Positions 13,662-21,924 of a DNA stretch of 30,623 nt are shown here, in pieces (the stretch's first letter is position 1; each line of letters opens with the position of its first letter). The DNA lies in contig DATLJU010000128.1 of assembly GCA_035538735.1 (NCBI GenBank), positions 1 through 30,623 on the forward strand, in the 5' to 3' direction. A program made the position numbers and the translations under genes. The notes beneath the pieces are model-generated. The model was not told the DNA's origin. It saw nothing but the letters and a program-made list of their open reading frames with translations, and searched no databases. The stretch is from Anaeromyxobacter_A sp035538735 (lineage in GTDB: Bacteria > Myxococcota > Myxococcia > Myxococcales > Anaeromyxobacteraceae).

Positions 13662-14489
13662 GTGTTCGTCGCCGTGAAGGTCCTCTGTCAGCGCGGGGAG
13701 GCGAGCTGCGGCGCCTGCTGTGGGATCTACAACCGGGCCGATCTCTCGCGGGCGGCGGTGTCGGAGCTGCTCGACCGGCGTACCGAGGCGCTCTCGGGCG
13801 TTCCACGGACGGCCGAGGCGTTCCGGGTCGCCGCGGCGCGGCTGCGCGGGGAGGAGGAGGCGCCGCTCTTCCCGCTGGTGCGTATCTGCCCGCTCCTCGG
13901 CTGGCTCGACCCGGGACGGACGCGCGTCGGTTGTCTCGCCCACCCGCTCGTCACCGGCGGCGTCGACCTGCGCGACTGCGGAGCCTACGACACCCGCACC
14001 TGCGACAGCTTCCTCTGCCCTTCCCATAGCTGGCTCTCCGAGGAGGAGGCGGATCTCGTGGCGCTCGCCTGCGCCGGGGATCCGTACCTCTACGGCCTCG
14101 TCGTGACCGACGTGCCGTTTCTGCGCGCCGCGCTCGGGGGCGTCGCGGCGCTCGCCGGCGCGCGCGTCGAGCGCCGCCACCTCGAGGACGCGCCGTTCCT
14201 CGCCGCCCTGCGCCGGCTCCTCGCGCTCAAGGAGGAGCTCGCGCCGGGATCGGACGGCCTCTTCGGCGCGTTCCAAGCCGGAGCGGACGGGGAGCCGGTG
14301 CCGCGCGCCATCGACTACGCCGCGCTGGGGCGCGCCGGCTCCTCGCCTCACGACGCGATCCTCACCTCGGTCGGGGCCGATCCACGATCGGGTAACGACC
14401 TCGACGCGCTCGAGGCCGAGGTCTCGGCGAGGCTCGAGGCGTGCGCCGACGCCTTCCCGGCCGCCCGCGATCCCGTGTCGGGACGATAG
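13662..14489 (+). CDS. Cysteine-rich protein of unknown function
   Basis: Predicted 275-residue soluble protein starting at GTG 13662; GTG 13674 is an equally possible start. The N-terminus has LCQRGEASCGACCGIYN, and further cysteines occur at RICPLLG, RVGCLAH, LRDCGAYDTRTCDSFLCPSH. This resembles a metal-binding cysteine cluster such as the putative zinc/iron-chelating (YkgJ-like) proteins, but I cannot assign it firmly. The C-terminal half is Ala/Leu-rich and helical, without cysteines until near the end. It starts 16 bp after the archaemetzincin stop in the same direction, so the two are probably co-transcribed and may act together. Confidence 0.75.
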   Translation: MFVAVKVLCQRGEASCGACCGIYNRADLSRAAVSELLDRRTEALSGVPRTAEAFRVAAARLRGEEEAPLFPLVRICPLLGWLDPGRTRVGCLAHPLVTGGVDLRDCGAYDTRTCDSFLCPSHSWLSEEEADLVALACAGDPYLYGLVVTDVPFLRAALGGVAALAGARVERRHLEDAPFLAALRRLLALKEELAPGSDGLFGAFQAGADGEPVPRAIDYAALGRAGSSPHDAILTSVGADPRSGNDLDALEAEVSARLEACADAFPAARDPVSGR

Positions 14490-14672
14490 GTCTGGCGCCG
14501 GGGACCAGCTGGGGGGCCTGCCGAGCCACCGAGCGCTCGCGCGAGTCAGCTTTGGTCGAACCTTCGAAGAGCCGCTCCGTCCCCGCGACGTGGCGCGTAC
14601 ATTTCCTCCGTACGGCTTATCCGCGCGTCACGCTTCGGCGCGGTGGGCGGCACGAGACCACGGAGGTTTCCA

Positions 14673-15347
14673 ATGCGAAGGGTGATGTTCGTCGTCGGAA
14701 TCGCGGCCCTCGTCGGCTGCGGAGGGATCAGCAAGGAGCAGTACAGCGCCAAGGAGGCGGAGGCGGTTCAGGCCAAGGCGGCTGCGGAGGACGCGGGAAA
14801 AAAGGTGACCGCGCTCGAGTCCAAGGTGTCGTCGCTCGAGCAGGAGAATTCGGCTTTGCAGGCGCAGAACGGGGATCTCCAGAAGAAGCTCACCGAGACC
14901 AAGGCGACCGCGCAGTCGGAGATCCAGGAGAGGACGCCGCTCAAGGTCAACGAGCGACTGCTGTTCAAGGAGAATTCCTCCAAGCTCACGACCGAGAGCA
15001 AACACGCGCTCGACTCCATCGCCCAGGCCATCAAGCCGGAGCTGAAGGACAAGTCCGTCCTCGTCGCGGGGTACACGGATGATAGCGAGGGGGGAAAGGA
15101 CGCCAAGATCAAGCGTTGGCAGCTCTCGTCGGCCCGTGCGGTCGAGGTCGCGAAGTACCTCGCCGGACGTGGCATCGACCCGTTGCACATCGCGGTCGCC
15201 GGCTTCGGCCAGGCCCGGCCCATCGCCCCGAACGACACGCTCGCGAACCGGGCGCTGAACCGCCGCGCCGAGCTCGCGCTGACGCCCTACAGCATGAAGT
15301 CGGGGACGCTCGAAGTGAAGCCGGCCGAGCTCGAGCCGAAGCAGTAG
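14673..15347 (+). CDS. OmpA-family peptidoglycan-binding lipoprotein
   Basis: Predicted 224-residue outer-membrane lipoprotein. A signal peptide with lipobox (MRRVMFVVGIAALVGC, Cys at about residue 16) is followed by a coiled-coil segment (about 25-85, with KVTALESKVSSLEQENSALQ). The C-terminal OmpA domain (about 90-210) shows FKENSSKLTTESKHALDSIA, VAGYTDDS, SSARAVEVAKYLAGRGI and NRALNRRAEL. Such domains hold the outer membrane to diaminopimelate-containing peptidoglycan. ATG 14673 was chosen because GGAGG lies eight bases before it; an upstream in-frame start lacks one. It is followed by a strong hairpin, so it is probably monocistronic. Confidence 0.9.
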   Translation: MRRVMFVVGIAALVGCGGISKEQYSAKEAEAVQAKAAAEDAGKKVTALESKVSSLEQENSALQAQNGDLQKKLTETKATAQSEIQERTPLKVNERLLFKENSSKLTTESKHALDSIAQAIKPELKDKSVLVAGYTDDSEGGKDAKIKRWQLSSARAVEVAKYLAGRGIDPLHIAVAGFGQARPIAPNDTLANRALNRRAELALTPYSMKSGTLEVKPAELEPKQ

Positions 15348-15370
15348 TCGAGCCGATGGCGGCCACTGTC

Positions 15371-15400
15371 CACGGGGCGGCGCTCCGGCGCCGCCCTGTG
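15371..15400 (+). terminator. Strong GC hairpin after the OmpA-like gene
   Basis: A perfect 9-bp stem GGGCGGCGC/GCGCCGCCC with loop TCCG extends to 13 bp with one G-T pair (15371-15383 with 15388-15400). It lies 24 bp after the stop codon. No clear T-tract follows, but position and stability favour transcription termination. Confidence 0.7.
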
Positions 15401-15434
15401 GCATCGACTTCTCGCGCCGAGTGGGAGACCAGGG

Positions 15435-15497
15435 ATGAAAGCGATCACCGTGGAGCCCATGAAGCGGGGATCGGCACGACTCGAGGACATTCCGTGA
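15435..15497 (+). pseudogene. N-terminal remnant of a zinc-type dehydrogenase gene
   Basis: A 21-codon reading frame with a ribosome-binding-like GGAG upstream begins MKAITVEP and ends ARLEDIP before a TGA stop. This closely resembles the first 20 residues of glucose 1-dehydrogenase/threonine dehydrogenase-like medium-chain dehydrogenases, where a PEP-type segment follows. Nothing of the rest of such a gene is visible downstream. It is best read as a gene fragment left after deletion; chance similarity is possible because it is so short. Confidence 0.5.
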
Positions 15498-15541
15498 TCC
15501 AGTTGGCCGAGGCGTGAGCGGAGCGGCGGGGACAGGCGGCG

Positions 15542-16084
15542 ATGATCGCGCTGACGAACGTCCCGCGGGCGATGAGGCTGGCGCCAGTCCTCCTTCGCCT
15601 CATCGCGGCCGCGGCGTGGCTCGCAGGCGGCGTCGCGGCCGCGGCGGAGGACCCGCCGGCCGAACGCTCCGCACGGCTCGAGGCGCCGCACGCGGTCTAC
15701 TTCGAGGTGCTCGGCAAGGGCGGCGTCTACGGCGTCGGCTACGACTGGGCCTTCGCCGACCGCCTCGCCGTCGGAGGGACCGCCTCGTTCGTCGTCATCG
15801 ACGACCAGCGCGTGGTCACGCTCGCGCCCTATGTCAGCGCGTACCCGTTCGCGGGGCGGAGCTCGGCGCTGCTCGTGCAGTTCGGCGCCGAGTTCGTCCA
15901 CGTCAGCGTGCCGTCGACCGTCCCCGGCTTCTCGGGCACGACCTCGACCGGCCTCGGCGGACAGTTCTCCGTCGGATACGAGTTCCGCTCGCGCTTCCTG
16001 TTTCGCTTCCTCGCGACGGGCGTCTTCGGGCGCGGCGGGTTCCGGCCCTGGGCGGGGATCGGGCTCGGGGGAGCTTTTCGATGA
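15542..16084 (+). CDS. Small outer-membrane beta-barrel-like protein, unknown function
   Basis: Predicted 180-residue exported protein. A hydrophobic N-terminal stretch (LLRLIAAAAWLAGGVAAAAE) is a likely signal peptide. The mature part alternates short aromatic- and glycine-rich strands (AVYFEVLGKGGVYGVGYDWAF, VGGTASFVVID, VTLAPYVSAYPF, ALLVQFGAEFVHVSV, FSVGYEFRSRFLFRFLATGVF) and ends WAGIGLGGAFR, a typical small beta-barrel profile. I recognise no named family. The start at ATG 15542 follows ACAGGCGGCG; ATG 15572 is an alternative. Its stop overlaps the next start (ATGA, 16081-16084), so the two products are probably made together. Confidence 0.75.
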   Translation: MIALTNVPRAMRLAPVLLRLIAAAAWLAGGVAAAAEDPPAERSARLEAPHAVYFEVLGKGGVYGVGYDWAFADRLAVGGTASFVVIDDQRVVTLAPYVSAYPFAGRSSALLVQFGAEFVHVSVPSTVPGFSGTTSTGLGGQFSVGYEFRSRFLFRFLATGVFGRGGFRPWAGIGLGGAFR

Positions 16085-17028
16085 CCGCGGGTGCACTTCG
16101 CGCCTCCGTGCGGAGCATCGCGCTTCCGGCCGCGGCGGCGCTGGCGCTCGCCGCGGGCGCGTGCGCGCGCCACGACCATCCGGGCGGCGATCGGTTCGTC
16201 CCGTTCGCCGAGATCCAGGGCGAGCTCCAGCCCGAGCTCGCCAACGACGCGCCGCCCGCGGCGCCGCCGTCTGGGACGCTGAGGGTCGTCACCTACAACG
16301 TCCACTACGGGGCCGACGTGGCCGGCCTGACGGCCGCGTTCCTCGACGTCCCCTCGCTCGCCGCGGCGGGCGTCGTGCTCCTCGAGGAGATCGACGCGCA
16401 TCCGGGGGAGGGCGGCACCCGTGCGGCGCGCCTCGCGAGCGCGCTCGGGATGAACCACGCGTTCGCGCCGGCGTGGGCCTATCCTGACGGCGGCACCCAC
16501 GGGCTCGCCGTGCTGAGCCGGTGGCCGATCACCTCGGCGGGCGTCCTCGACCTGCCTTACTTCGAGCTGGGCTCGGCCAGCGAGCGCCGCATTGCGCTCC
16601 GGGTGACGCTCCAGATCGGAGACCGGGAGCTCGTGGTCATCGCGATCCACCTCGACACCCGCATCAACGTGAACGACCGGCTCACGCAGCTCTCCTCCGC
16701 GGTGCAGCTCGCCGATCCGGCGTGCGTCTTCGGCGGCGACTTCAACACGCTCCCGTTCGTCTGGGCGGGGCGGTACCTCCCCCTGCTCCCGCAGGACGCG
16801 GTCGCGCCGGTCGACGTCGCCGGCGCGGTCGATCAGTACATGGTGAACCAGGGCTTCTTGGCGCCGACGGCGCACAGCGGCGACACGACGAACGACTCGC
16901 CGCCGCTGCCGAACTTCAAGATCGATTCGATCTACCTGCGCGGATACGAGGCGACCGGCTCCGCCGTCGAGCGGTCCGCGACCGTGTCCGACCACTTCCC
17001 GCTCTGGGTCGACGTCGTGTGGCCGTGA
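16081..17028 (+). CDS. Secreted endonuclease/exonuclease/phosphatase-fold protein
   Basis: Predicted 315-residue hydrolase with an N-terminal export signal (SIALPAAAALALAAGACARHD), probably cleaved; the cysteine might be lipidated, but the lipobox is weak. Motifs of the metal-dependent EEP fold occur in order: TYNVHYG (Asn), LLEEIDAH (metal-binding Glu), LAVLSRWPI, VIAIHLDTR, GGDFNTLP (Asp/Asn pair) and the terminal SDHFPLWVDV (Asp-His). The family includes DNases, phosphodiesterases and sphingomyelinases; the substrate cannot be told from sequence. It is translationally coupled to the preceding beta-barrel-like gene. Confidence 0.87.
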   Translation: MTAGALRASVRSIALPAAAALALAAGACARHDHPGGDRFVPFAEIQGELQPELANDAPPAAPPSGTLRVVTYNVHYGADVAGLTAAFLDVPSLAAAGVVLLEEIDAHPGEGGTRAARLASALGMNHAFAPAWAYPDGGTHGLAVLSRWPITSAGVLDLPYFELGSASERRIALRVTLQIGDRELVVIAIHLDTRINVNDRLTQLSSAVQLADPACVFGGDFNTLPFVWAGRYLPLLPQDAVAPVDVAGAVDQYMVNQGFLAPTAHSGDTTNDSPPLPNFKIDSIYLRGYEATGSAVERSATVSDHFPLWVDVVWP

Positions 17029-17092
17029 CCGTTTGTCGCCGCGAGCGCATCGACCTGTCGGCCCGGTGGGCGGCGTCAGCCCTGATGGCAGC

Positions 17093-17692
17093 TTACTTGG
17101 CGGGCGCGGCGAGCACCTTCGCGTCGTTGAGATGCTGCACGAGGACGTCCGCGATCTCCGACTTGGCCTGCGCCGGCGAGTTCGGGTTCTGCGTCTCGGT
17201 CGTGAGCGACCAGACGAGCCGCTCGCCCTCGAGGGCGTACAGCCGCGATTCGACCTTGACCGTGGTCTCGACCTCGACGGTGGGGGGCGTGTACATCGTC
17301 GTGTACGAGTAGCCCCAGTATCCGTACGCCGTGACCGGGACCGGTGCCCCCGCGGTCACCCGCTCCGAGCGGGAGACGCCGGCCCGGATGACGAGCGCGC
17401 CATCGCAACCCTGTTCCCGGATGAGCTTCTTCACGAGATTCAGGTCGCGTTCGCTGCCCTCGGGGATGAAGGTGTAGCTCTGGACCGCCGCGCCGGGAGG
17501 CAAGCGCGACACGATCTCGTCCTCGACGATGCGCCGGCGGGCTGGATCCGGAGTGGCGACACCCACGGCGATGTGCCGCAGCGGCTGCGTGAGCGTGGGG
17601 TCGCGCCACTCGGCGACCGGCTTCGTGCCGGCGCAGCCGGGGACGACGGCGGCAGCGACAGCGACCGCGAGCAGGCCGTGCAGTGACTTCAT
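17093..17692 (-). CDS. DUF4136-like lipoprotein
   Basis: Predicted 199-residue lipoprotein. The N-terminus MKSLHGLLAVAVAAAVVPGC ends in a lipobox-like PGC with Cys at residue 20. The mature part (EWRDPTLTQPLRHIAVGVATPD, GCDGALVIRAGVSRSE, YWGYSYTTMYTPPTVEVETTVKVESRLYALEGERLVWSLTTE) resembles DUF4136-type envelope lipoproteins of unknown role. ATG 17692 follows GGAGG. It is transcribed alone, convergent to the EEP gene (64-bp gap) and divergent from mscS. Confidence 0.8.
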   Translation of the reverse strand: MKSLHGLLAVAVAAAVVPGCAGTKPVAEWRDPTLTQPLRHIAVGVATPDPARRRIVEDEIVSRLPPGAAVQSYTFIPEGSERDLNLVKKLIREQGCDGALVIRAGVSRSERVTAGAPVPVTAYGYWGYSYTTMYTPPTVEVETTVKVESRLYALEGERLVWSLTTETQNPNSPAQAKSEIADVLVQHLNDAKVLAAPAK

Positions 17693-17996
17693 GAATTCGA
17701 TCCTCCGAGAGACGAACGTCGTCAGGAATCCGAGTCACGCGCGATCGTAGTGGGCGAGCGGCGGGACGACGAGCAGAAATCCGGGACGAGCGAGCCGCAC
17801 GAAACCGAGCCGCTGTCCGCGAAAGCAGTGCCGCTCGGCGCTCCTCGCGAGGGTCGCACCTCCGGCATCACCCTGCGGGGATAGCCCCTCGCGGTCCTGA
17901 CGGGTTCCATTCGGATTGCTCGTGCACAAATCGCGGCGAGGTGATCCCACGAGCGCCGCGCAGGGCGAAATGAACGCTGTTACGATGGGCTCCTGC
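17693..17996. other. Divergent intergenic region, lipoprotein to mscS
   Basis: About 300 bp between divergent genes, so it should hold both promoters. I see no convincing -35/-10 pair, operator or strong hairpin. Upstream in-frame start codons of the channel gene (17916, 17970) fall here; their translations add no recognisable sequence before the signal peptide. Confidence 0.5.
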
Positions 17997-20585
17997 ATGC
18001 GAAGGCTCCGGAGGCGGGCCGCCCTCGCCGCGGCCGTGCTGACCGTCCAGCTCGGACCCGCCGCGGCCCGGGCCGCGCCGCCGTGGGCGTTTGCCGGCGC
18101 GGCGAGGGTGCGTGCCACCGAGGTACCGCCGGGCGGATCCGCCGTGCCCGCCGATGCATCCGCCCGGCCCGCCGATGCCGCACCCGCCGCGGTCCCGCTG
18201 CCGCTCATCGTCGGCGCCTCGGAGCAAGCGCTGGCGGCGGTCGCGCGGATCGAGCGGGCGATGCGGAACGACGCCGAGCTGGACCGGATCGTCCGTGCGC
18301 TCCCGGACGAGGAGCGCAACGTGTCGCGTCTGCGCGCCGCTGTCGCGGCGGGCCGGCTCTCCTTCGACGCGGAGCGGGAGCTCCTGGGGGTCGAGCGCGA
18401 GCTCGTGCGCACCGAGGGGCGCCTCGCCGAGCTCAGCGGGGCGCTGGAGGCGCGGGCGCAGCAGGTGCAGGCGTTCATCGGCGAGCTGAGGAAGCTCCAC
18501 GCCAGCTGGGACGCCACGGCGGCGTCCCCCGACCTCTCCAGCGCGCCGCCGCGAGCCCGGGAACGCACGGCCGAGACGGCTCGGCGCATCGCGGAGGTCG
18601 AGGGCCTCGAGGACGGGTACGTCTCGCGCCTCATCGACCTCCAGGACCGGGTGGCGGGCCTGCGACTGGACCTCGCCACGTCTCGCGCCGCGGTGGACGA
18701 TGCTCAGCTCAGGTACGAGCGGCAGCTCTTCGACGCGGAGAGCACGCCGCTGTGGAGGGCGGTCGGCCAGTCGCGCTCGGCGGCGGACGAGACGCGCCGC
18801 GCCGGCCACGGGCTGGCGATCGCGGCATCGTCCATCGGACGGTACCTCGCGTCGCCCGAAGCGAGCCCGTTCGTGGACCTCGCCCTGTTCCTCGTCGTCG
18901 CCGCCGCGCTCTGGGCGCTGCGGCGCGCGCTCGCCTCGGACCCGCGCTCGGTCGACATTGCGCCGGCGCGGCTGGTCAGGCACCCCATCGTCTCGGCGCT
19001 CGCCGTGGCGCTGGTGCTCGTCCCGGTGCTGGAGCGCGGGGCCCCGCCGCGGCTCGTGGACGCTGCGCTGCTCGCGGCCACGGTACCGTTCACCGTCCTC
19101 GCCGTCGCAGCGTTGCCGCGGACGCTGGCGGTCCCCGCGGCCGTTCTCGCCCTCCTCATCGCCGTCGACCGGTTGACCCTGCTCGGCCCCGGCCACACCG
19201 CGGGTGCCCGGCTCCTGCACCTGGCCGTGTGCCTCGCCGGCGCCGGTGTGGCGCTCCGGGGCGTGCGCCGCGGCGGCTGGGCGACGGCGCTCGGCGAGGG
19301 CCGCTCCGCATCGCTGGCGCGCGCGGGTGTGTGGTGTGCGCTGGCGCTCCTCTCCGTCTCGGCCCTCGCCAACGTGCTCGGGAACGTCACGCTCGCGGTG
19401 CGGCTCCAGCAGGGAACGCTGTTCAGCGCCGCGAGCGCCCTCTTCTGGGCGGGGCTCTGGCGCATCGCCTCGGTCGCGGTCCACGTCTTGCTCTGTACGA
19501 GCTGGGCGCAGCGCGTCCGCCTGGTACGGCTGCACGCCCCGCTGCTCGAGCGCCGGGCCGTCGCGGCCGCGCGCTGGTTGCTCGCGGCGGTCTGGGCCTG
19601 GTCGGCCGGGAGGGTGTTCCGCGTCGCCGATCCGGTGCTGGCCGCGGCGGGCGCCGTGCTGGGGCGCAAGCTGGAGGTGGGGAGCCTCTCCGTCTCGCTC
19701 GGCGACGTCGCGCTGTTCGCGCTGATCCTGGCCATCTCGGTGCAGCTCGCGCGGCTGGTCGGGTTCTTGCTCGACGAGGGCGTGCTCCCGTCGTTGCCGC
19801 TCGCGCGCGGCCTGCCCGACGCCATCTCCAAGACGACGCGCTATCTCCTCGTGGCCCTCGGCGCGCTGGCGGCGGTGTACGCGGCGGGGATCGAGCTGAG
19901 CCGGTTCAGCCTCCTCGCGGGCACCCTCGGGGTCGGCATCGGCTTCGGGCTCCAGAACATCGTCAACAACTTCGTCTCCGGGCTCATCCTGCTCTACGAG
20001 CGGCCGGTCCAGGTGGGAGACGCCATCGAGGTCGGGACGCTGCTCGGCGAGATCCAGCGGATCGGGATCCGTTCCTCCACCGTGCGCACGTATCAGGGCG
20101 CGGACGTCATCGTGCCGAACGGCACCCTCATCCAGAGCCAGGTCGTGAACTGGACGCTGACCGACCGCTCCCGCCGCGCGGACATCCCCGTCGGCGTCGC
20201 GTACGGCACTGACCCCGAGCAGGTGCGGCGGATCCTGCTCGCGGCGATCGAGGGCCGCGACGACGTCCTGCCGAAGCCGGAGCCGGCGGCCCTGTTCACC
20301 GGGTTCGGAGACAGCTCGCTCGCGTTCGAGCTGCGCTTCTGGGCCCGGTACGACCGGTGGGTGTTCGTGGCGAGCGAGGTCCGCGAGGTGATCCTGCGCG
20401 AGCTCGGGCGAGCGGGGATCTCCATCCCCTTCCCGCAGCGCGACGTCCACTTCCACGCGGTAGACGCCGGGCCATCCGCGCTCGCGGCGCGGAACACCGC
20501 CGTCGGCTCGGTCCTCCCCGCGGGCCAAGCGCCAGCACCAGAGCGGGGGGCCGGCGAGCCGGGGCCCAGCCGTGGCGACGGGTAG
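17997..20585 (+). CDS. Large MscS-family mechanosensitive channel
   Basis: Predicted 862-residue channel, three times the size of E. coli MscS and more like MscK/MscM types. Order: signal peptide (RRAALAAAVLTVQLGPAAARAAP); a periplasmic helical domain with coiled-coil character (about 60-270, e.g. LLGVERELVRTEGRLAELSG); about nine membrane segments (about 295-640); the MscS pore helix and beta domain (GVGIGFGLQNIVNNFVSGLILLYERPVQVGD from about residue 645, VIVPNGTLIQSQVVNWT); and the cytoplasmic alpha-beta vestibule to about 825. The tail is Pro/Gly-rich. Start ATG 17997 fits the signal peptide; ATG 17970 is possible. It probably relieves hypo-osmotic stress. Confidence 0.92.
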   Translation: MRRLRRRAALAAAVLTVQLGPAAARAAPPWAFAGAARVRATEVPPGGSAVPADASARPADAAPAAVPLPLIVGASEQALAAVARIERAMRNDAELDRIVRALPDEERNVSRLRAAVAAGRLSFDAERELLGVERELVRTEGRLAELSGALEARAQQVQAFIGELRKLHASWDATAASPDLSSAPPRARERTAETARRIAEVEGLEDGYVSRLIDLQDRVAGLRLDLATSRAAVDDAQLRYERQLFDAESTPLWRAVGQSRSAADETRRAGHGLAIAASSIGRYLASPEASPFVDLALFLVVAAALWALRRALASDPRSVDIAPARLVRHPIVSALAVALVLVPVLERGAPPRLVDAALLAATVPFTVLAVAALPRTLAVPAAVLALLIAVDRLTLLGPGHTAGARLLHLAVCLAGAGVALRGVRRGGWATALGEGRSASLARAGVWCALALLSVSALANVLGNVTLAVRLQQGTLFSAASALFWAGLWRIASVAVHVLLCTSWAQRVRLVRLHAPLLERRAVAAARWLLAAVWAWSAGRVFRVADPVLAAAGAVLGRKLEVGSLSVSLGDVALFALILAISVQLARLVGFLLDEGVLPSLPLARGLPDAISKTTRYLLVALGALAAVYAAGIELSRFSLLAGTLGVGIGFGLQNIVNNFVSGLILLYERPVQVGDAIEVGTLLGEIQRIGIRSSTVRTYQGADVIVPNGTLIQSQVVNWTLTDRSRRADIPVGVAYGTDPEQVRRILLAAIEGRDDVLPKPEPAALFTGFGDSSLAFELRFWARYDRWVFVASEVREVILRELGRAGISIPFPQRDVHFHAVDAGPSALAARNTAVGSVLPAGQAPAPERGAGEPGPSRGDG

Positions 20586-20736
20586 CCAGGCGAGCGCCTC
20601 ATGGTCAGGTGTACCGGCAGTCGACAGGTCGCCTGCTGAAGTGAAGTGAGAATTGCGCAGACGTCATTGGCGCAGCGGTTGGGGCCGCGCTCGATTGCGA
20701 CACGACCGCTGCACTTCGCCGGCGTTACCATGGGAC

Positions 20737-21885
20737 ATGGCCACCACGGCTCCGGTCCCCCACGGCGACATCACGCGCATCACGCTGTCGGTCCTCGGAA
20801 TCAGCCTGCTCATCGGGGGCAGCCTCTGGGTGCTGCGGCCGTTCCTCGAATCGCTGCTCTGGGCCGTGACGATCGTCGACGCGACCTGGCCCTTGCTTCT
20901 GCTTCTCGAGAGGCGTCTCGGGGGGAGGCGGGGTCCTGCGGTGGCGGTGATGACGCTGGCGCTGCTCCTCGTGCTGATCGTGCCGCTCTATGTGGCGGTC
21001 GAGACGATCGTCGACCAGGCGGATCGCATCACGGCCCTCGTTCGCATGCTGCCCACGCTTCAGTTGCCCGCGCCGCCGCAGTGGGTGTCGGACCTCCCCG
21101 TCGTCGGTCAGAGGGTGGCGGAGTTCTGGAACGCCGCCGCGACCGATCCTCAGGAAGTCACGGAGCGGCTGGCGCCCCACTTCAGGGCGGCCCTGGCGTG
21201 GTTCGGTGAGCAGGCGGGGAGCTTCGGGAGCATGCTCGTCAAGTTCATCCTCACCGTCCTGATCTCGGCCATCCTCTTCGCGAAGGGTGAGGCCGCCGTC
21301 GACCAGCTGTGCCGCTTCTTCCGCAGGCTGGCCGGTGAGCGCGGCGACGCGATCGTGGCGCTGGCTGGGAAGGCCATCCGCGCCGTGGCGCTGGGGGTCG
21401 TCGTGACGGCGCTCGTGCAGGCGGCGATCGCCGGGATCGGCCTGGCGGTGGTGGGAGTTCCCTACGCCGGCCTGCTCGCGGCGATCGCGTTCGTGCTCTG
21501 CATCGCCCAGCTCGGCCCGATCCTCGCCATGATCCCGGGCGTCGTCTGGCTGTACGCGTCCGGCTCGCCGGGGCGGGGCACGGTGCTGCTCGTCATCATG
21601 GTGGGCGCCCAGGTGATCGACAACGTCATCCGCCCGCTCCTCATCAAGCGGGGAGGAGCCGATCTCTCGCTGCTGCTCATCATCTCCGGCGTCGTCGGCG
21701 GGCTCCTCTGGCTGGGGGTGATCGGCCTCTTCGTCGGCCCCGTCATCCTCGCCGTCGCCTCGACCCTGCTCGACGGCTGGATCACCTCCGGCCTCGGCGA
21801 GGCGGCGCAGGGACCAGCGACGGAGGTCGTCGGCAAGCCGCGCAGCACGCCGCACGGCGAAGGGCAGATCACACGCCAGACTTGA
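20737..21885 (+). CDS. AI-2E/PerM family membrane transporter
   Basis: Predicted 382-residue integral membrane protein. Two hydrophobic segments near the N-terminus (LSVLGISLLIGGSLWVLRPF, AVAVMTLALLLVLIVPLYVAV) precede an amphipathic middle section and a C-terminal block of helices with the family-typical YAGLLAAIAFVLCIAQLGPILAMIPGVVWLY and QVIDNVIRPLLIKRGGADLSLLLIISGVVGGLLWLGVIGLFVGPVILA. This is the UPF0118/YdiK/PerM family. Members range from AI-2 exporters to Na+/H+ antiporters, so the substrate is open. ATG 20737 was chosen because the upstream frame is not family-like. It is 151 bp after mscS on the same strand. Confidence 0.9.
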   Translation: MATTAPVPHGDITRITLSVLGISLLIGGSLWVLRPFLESLLWAVTIVDATWPLLLLLERRLGGRRGPAVAVMTLALLLVLIVPLYVAVETIVDQADRITALVRMLPTLQLPAPPQWVSDLPVVGQRVAEFWNAAATDPQEVTERLAPHFRAALAWFGEQAGSFGSMLVKFILTVLISAILFAKGEAAVDQLCRFFRRLAGERGDAIVALAGKAIRAVALGVVVTALVQAAIAGIGLAVVGVPYAGLLAAIAFVLCIAQLGPILAMIPGVVWLYASGSPGRGTVLLVIMVGAQVIDNVIRPLLIKRGGADLSLLLIISGVVGGLLWLGVIGLFVGPVILAVASTLLDGWITSGLGEAAQGPATEVVGKPRSTPHGEGQITRQT

Positions 21886-21924
21886 GAGCCAAGGCCCTGA
21901 GCGGGCGTGACGATCCCATTCATC

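Noticed and set aside
17868..20528. An 886-codon minus-strand frame opposite the mechanosensitive channel
   Set aside because: Antisense shadow; Arg/Glu/Pro-rich, no domain, while the + strand has a clear MscS protein.
20672..20712. Inverted repeat GCAGCGGT/ACCGCTGC between the channel gene and the AI-2E family gene
   Set aside because: Only 8 bp with a 25-base loop in very GC-rich DNA; not strong enough to call an operator or terminator.
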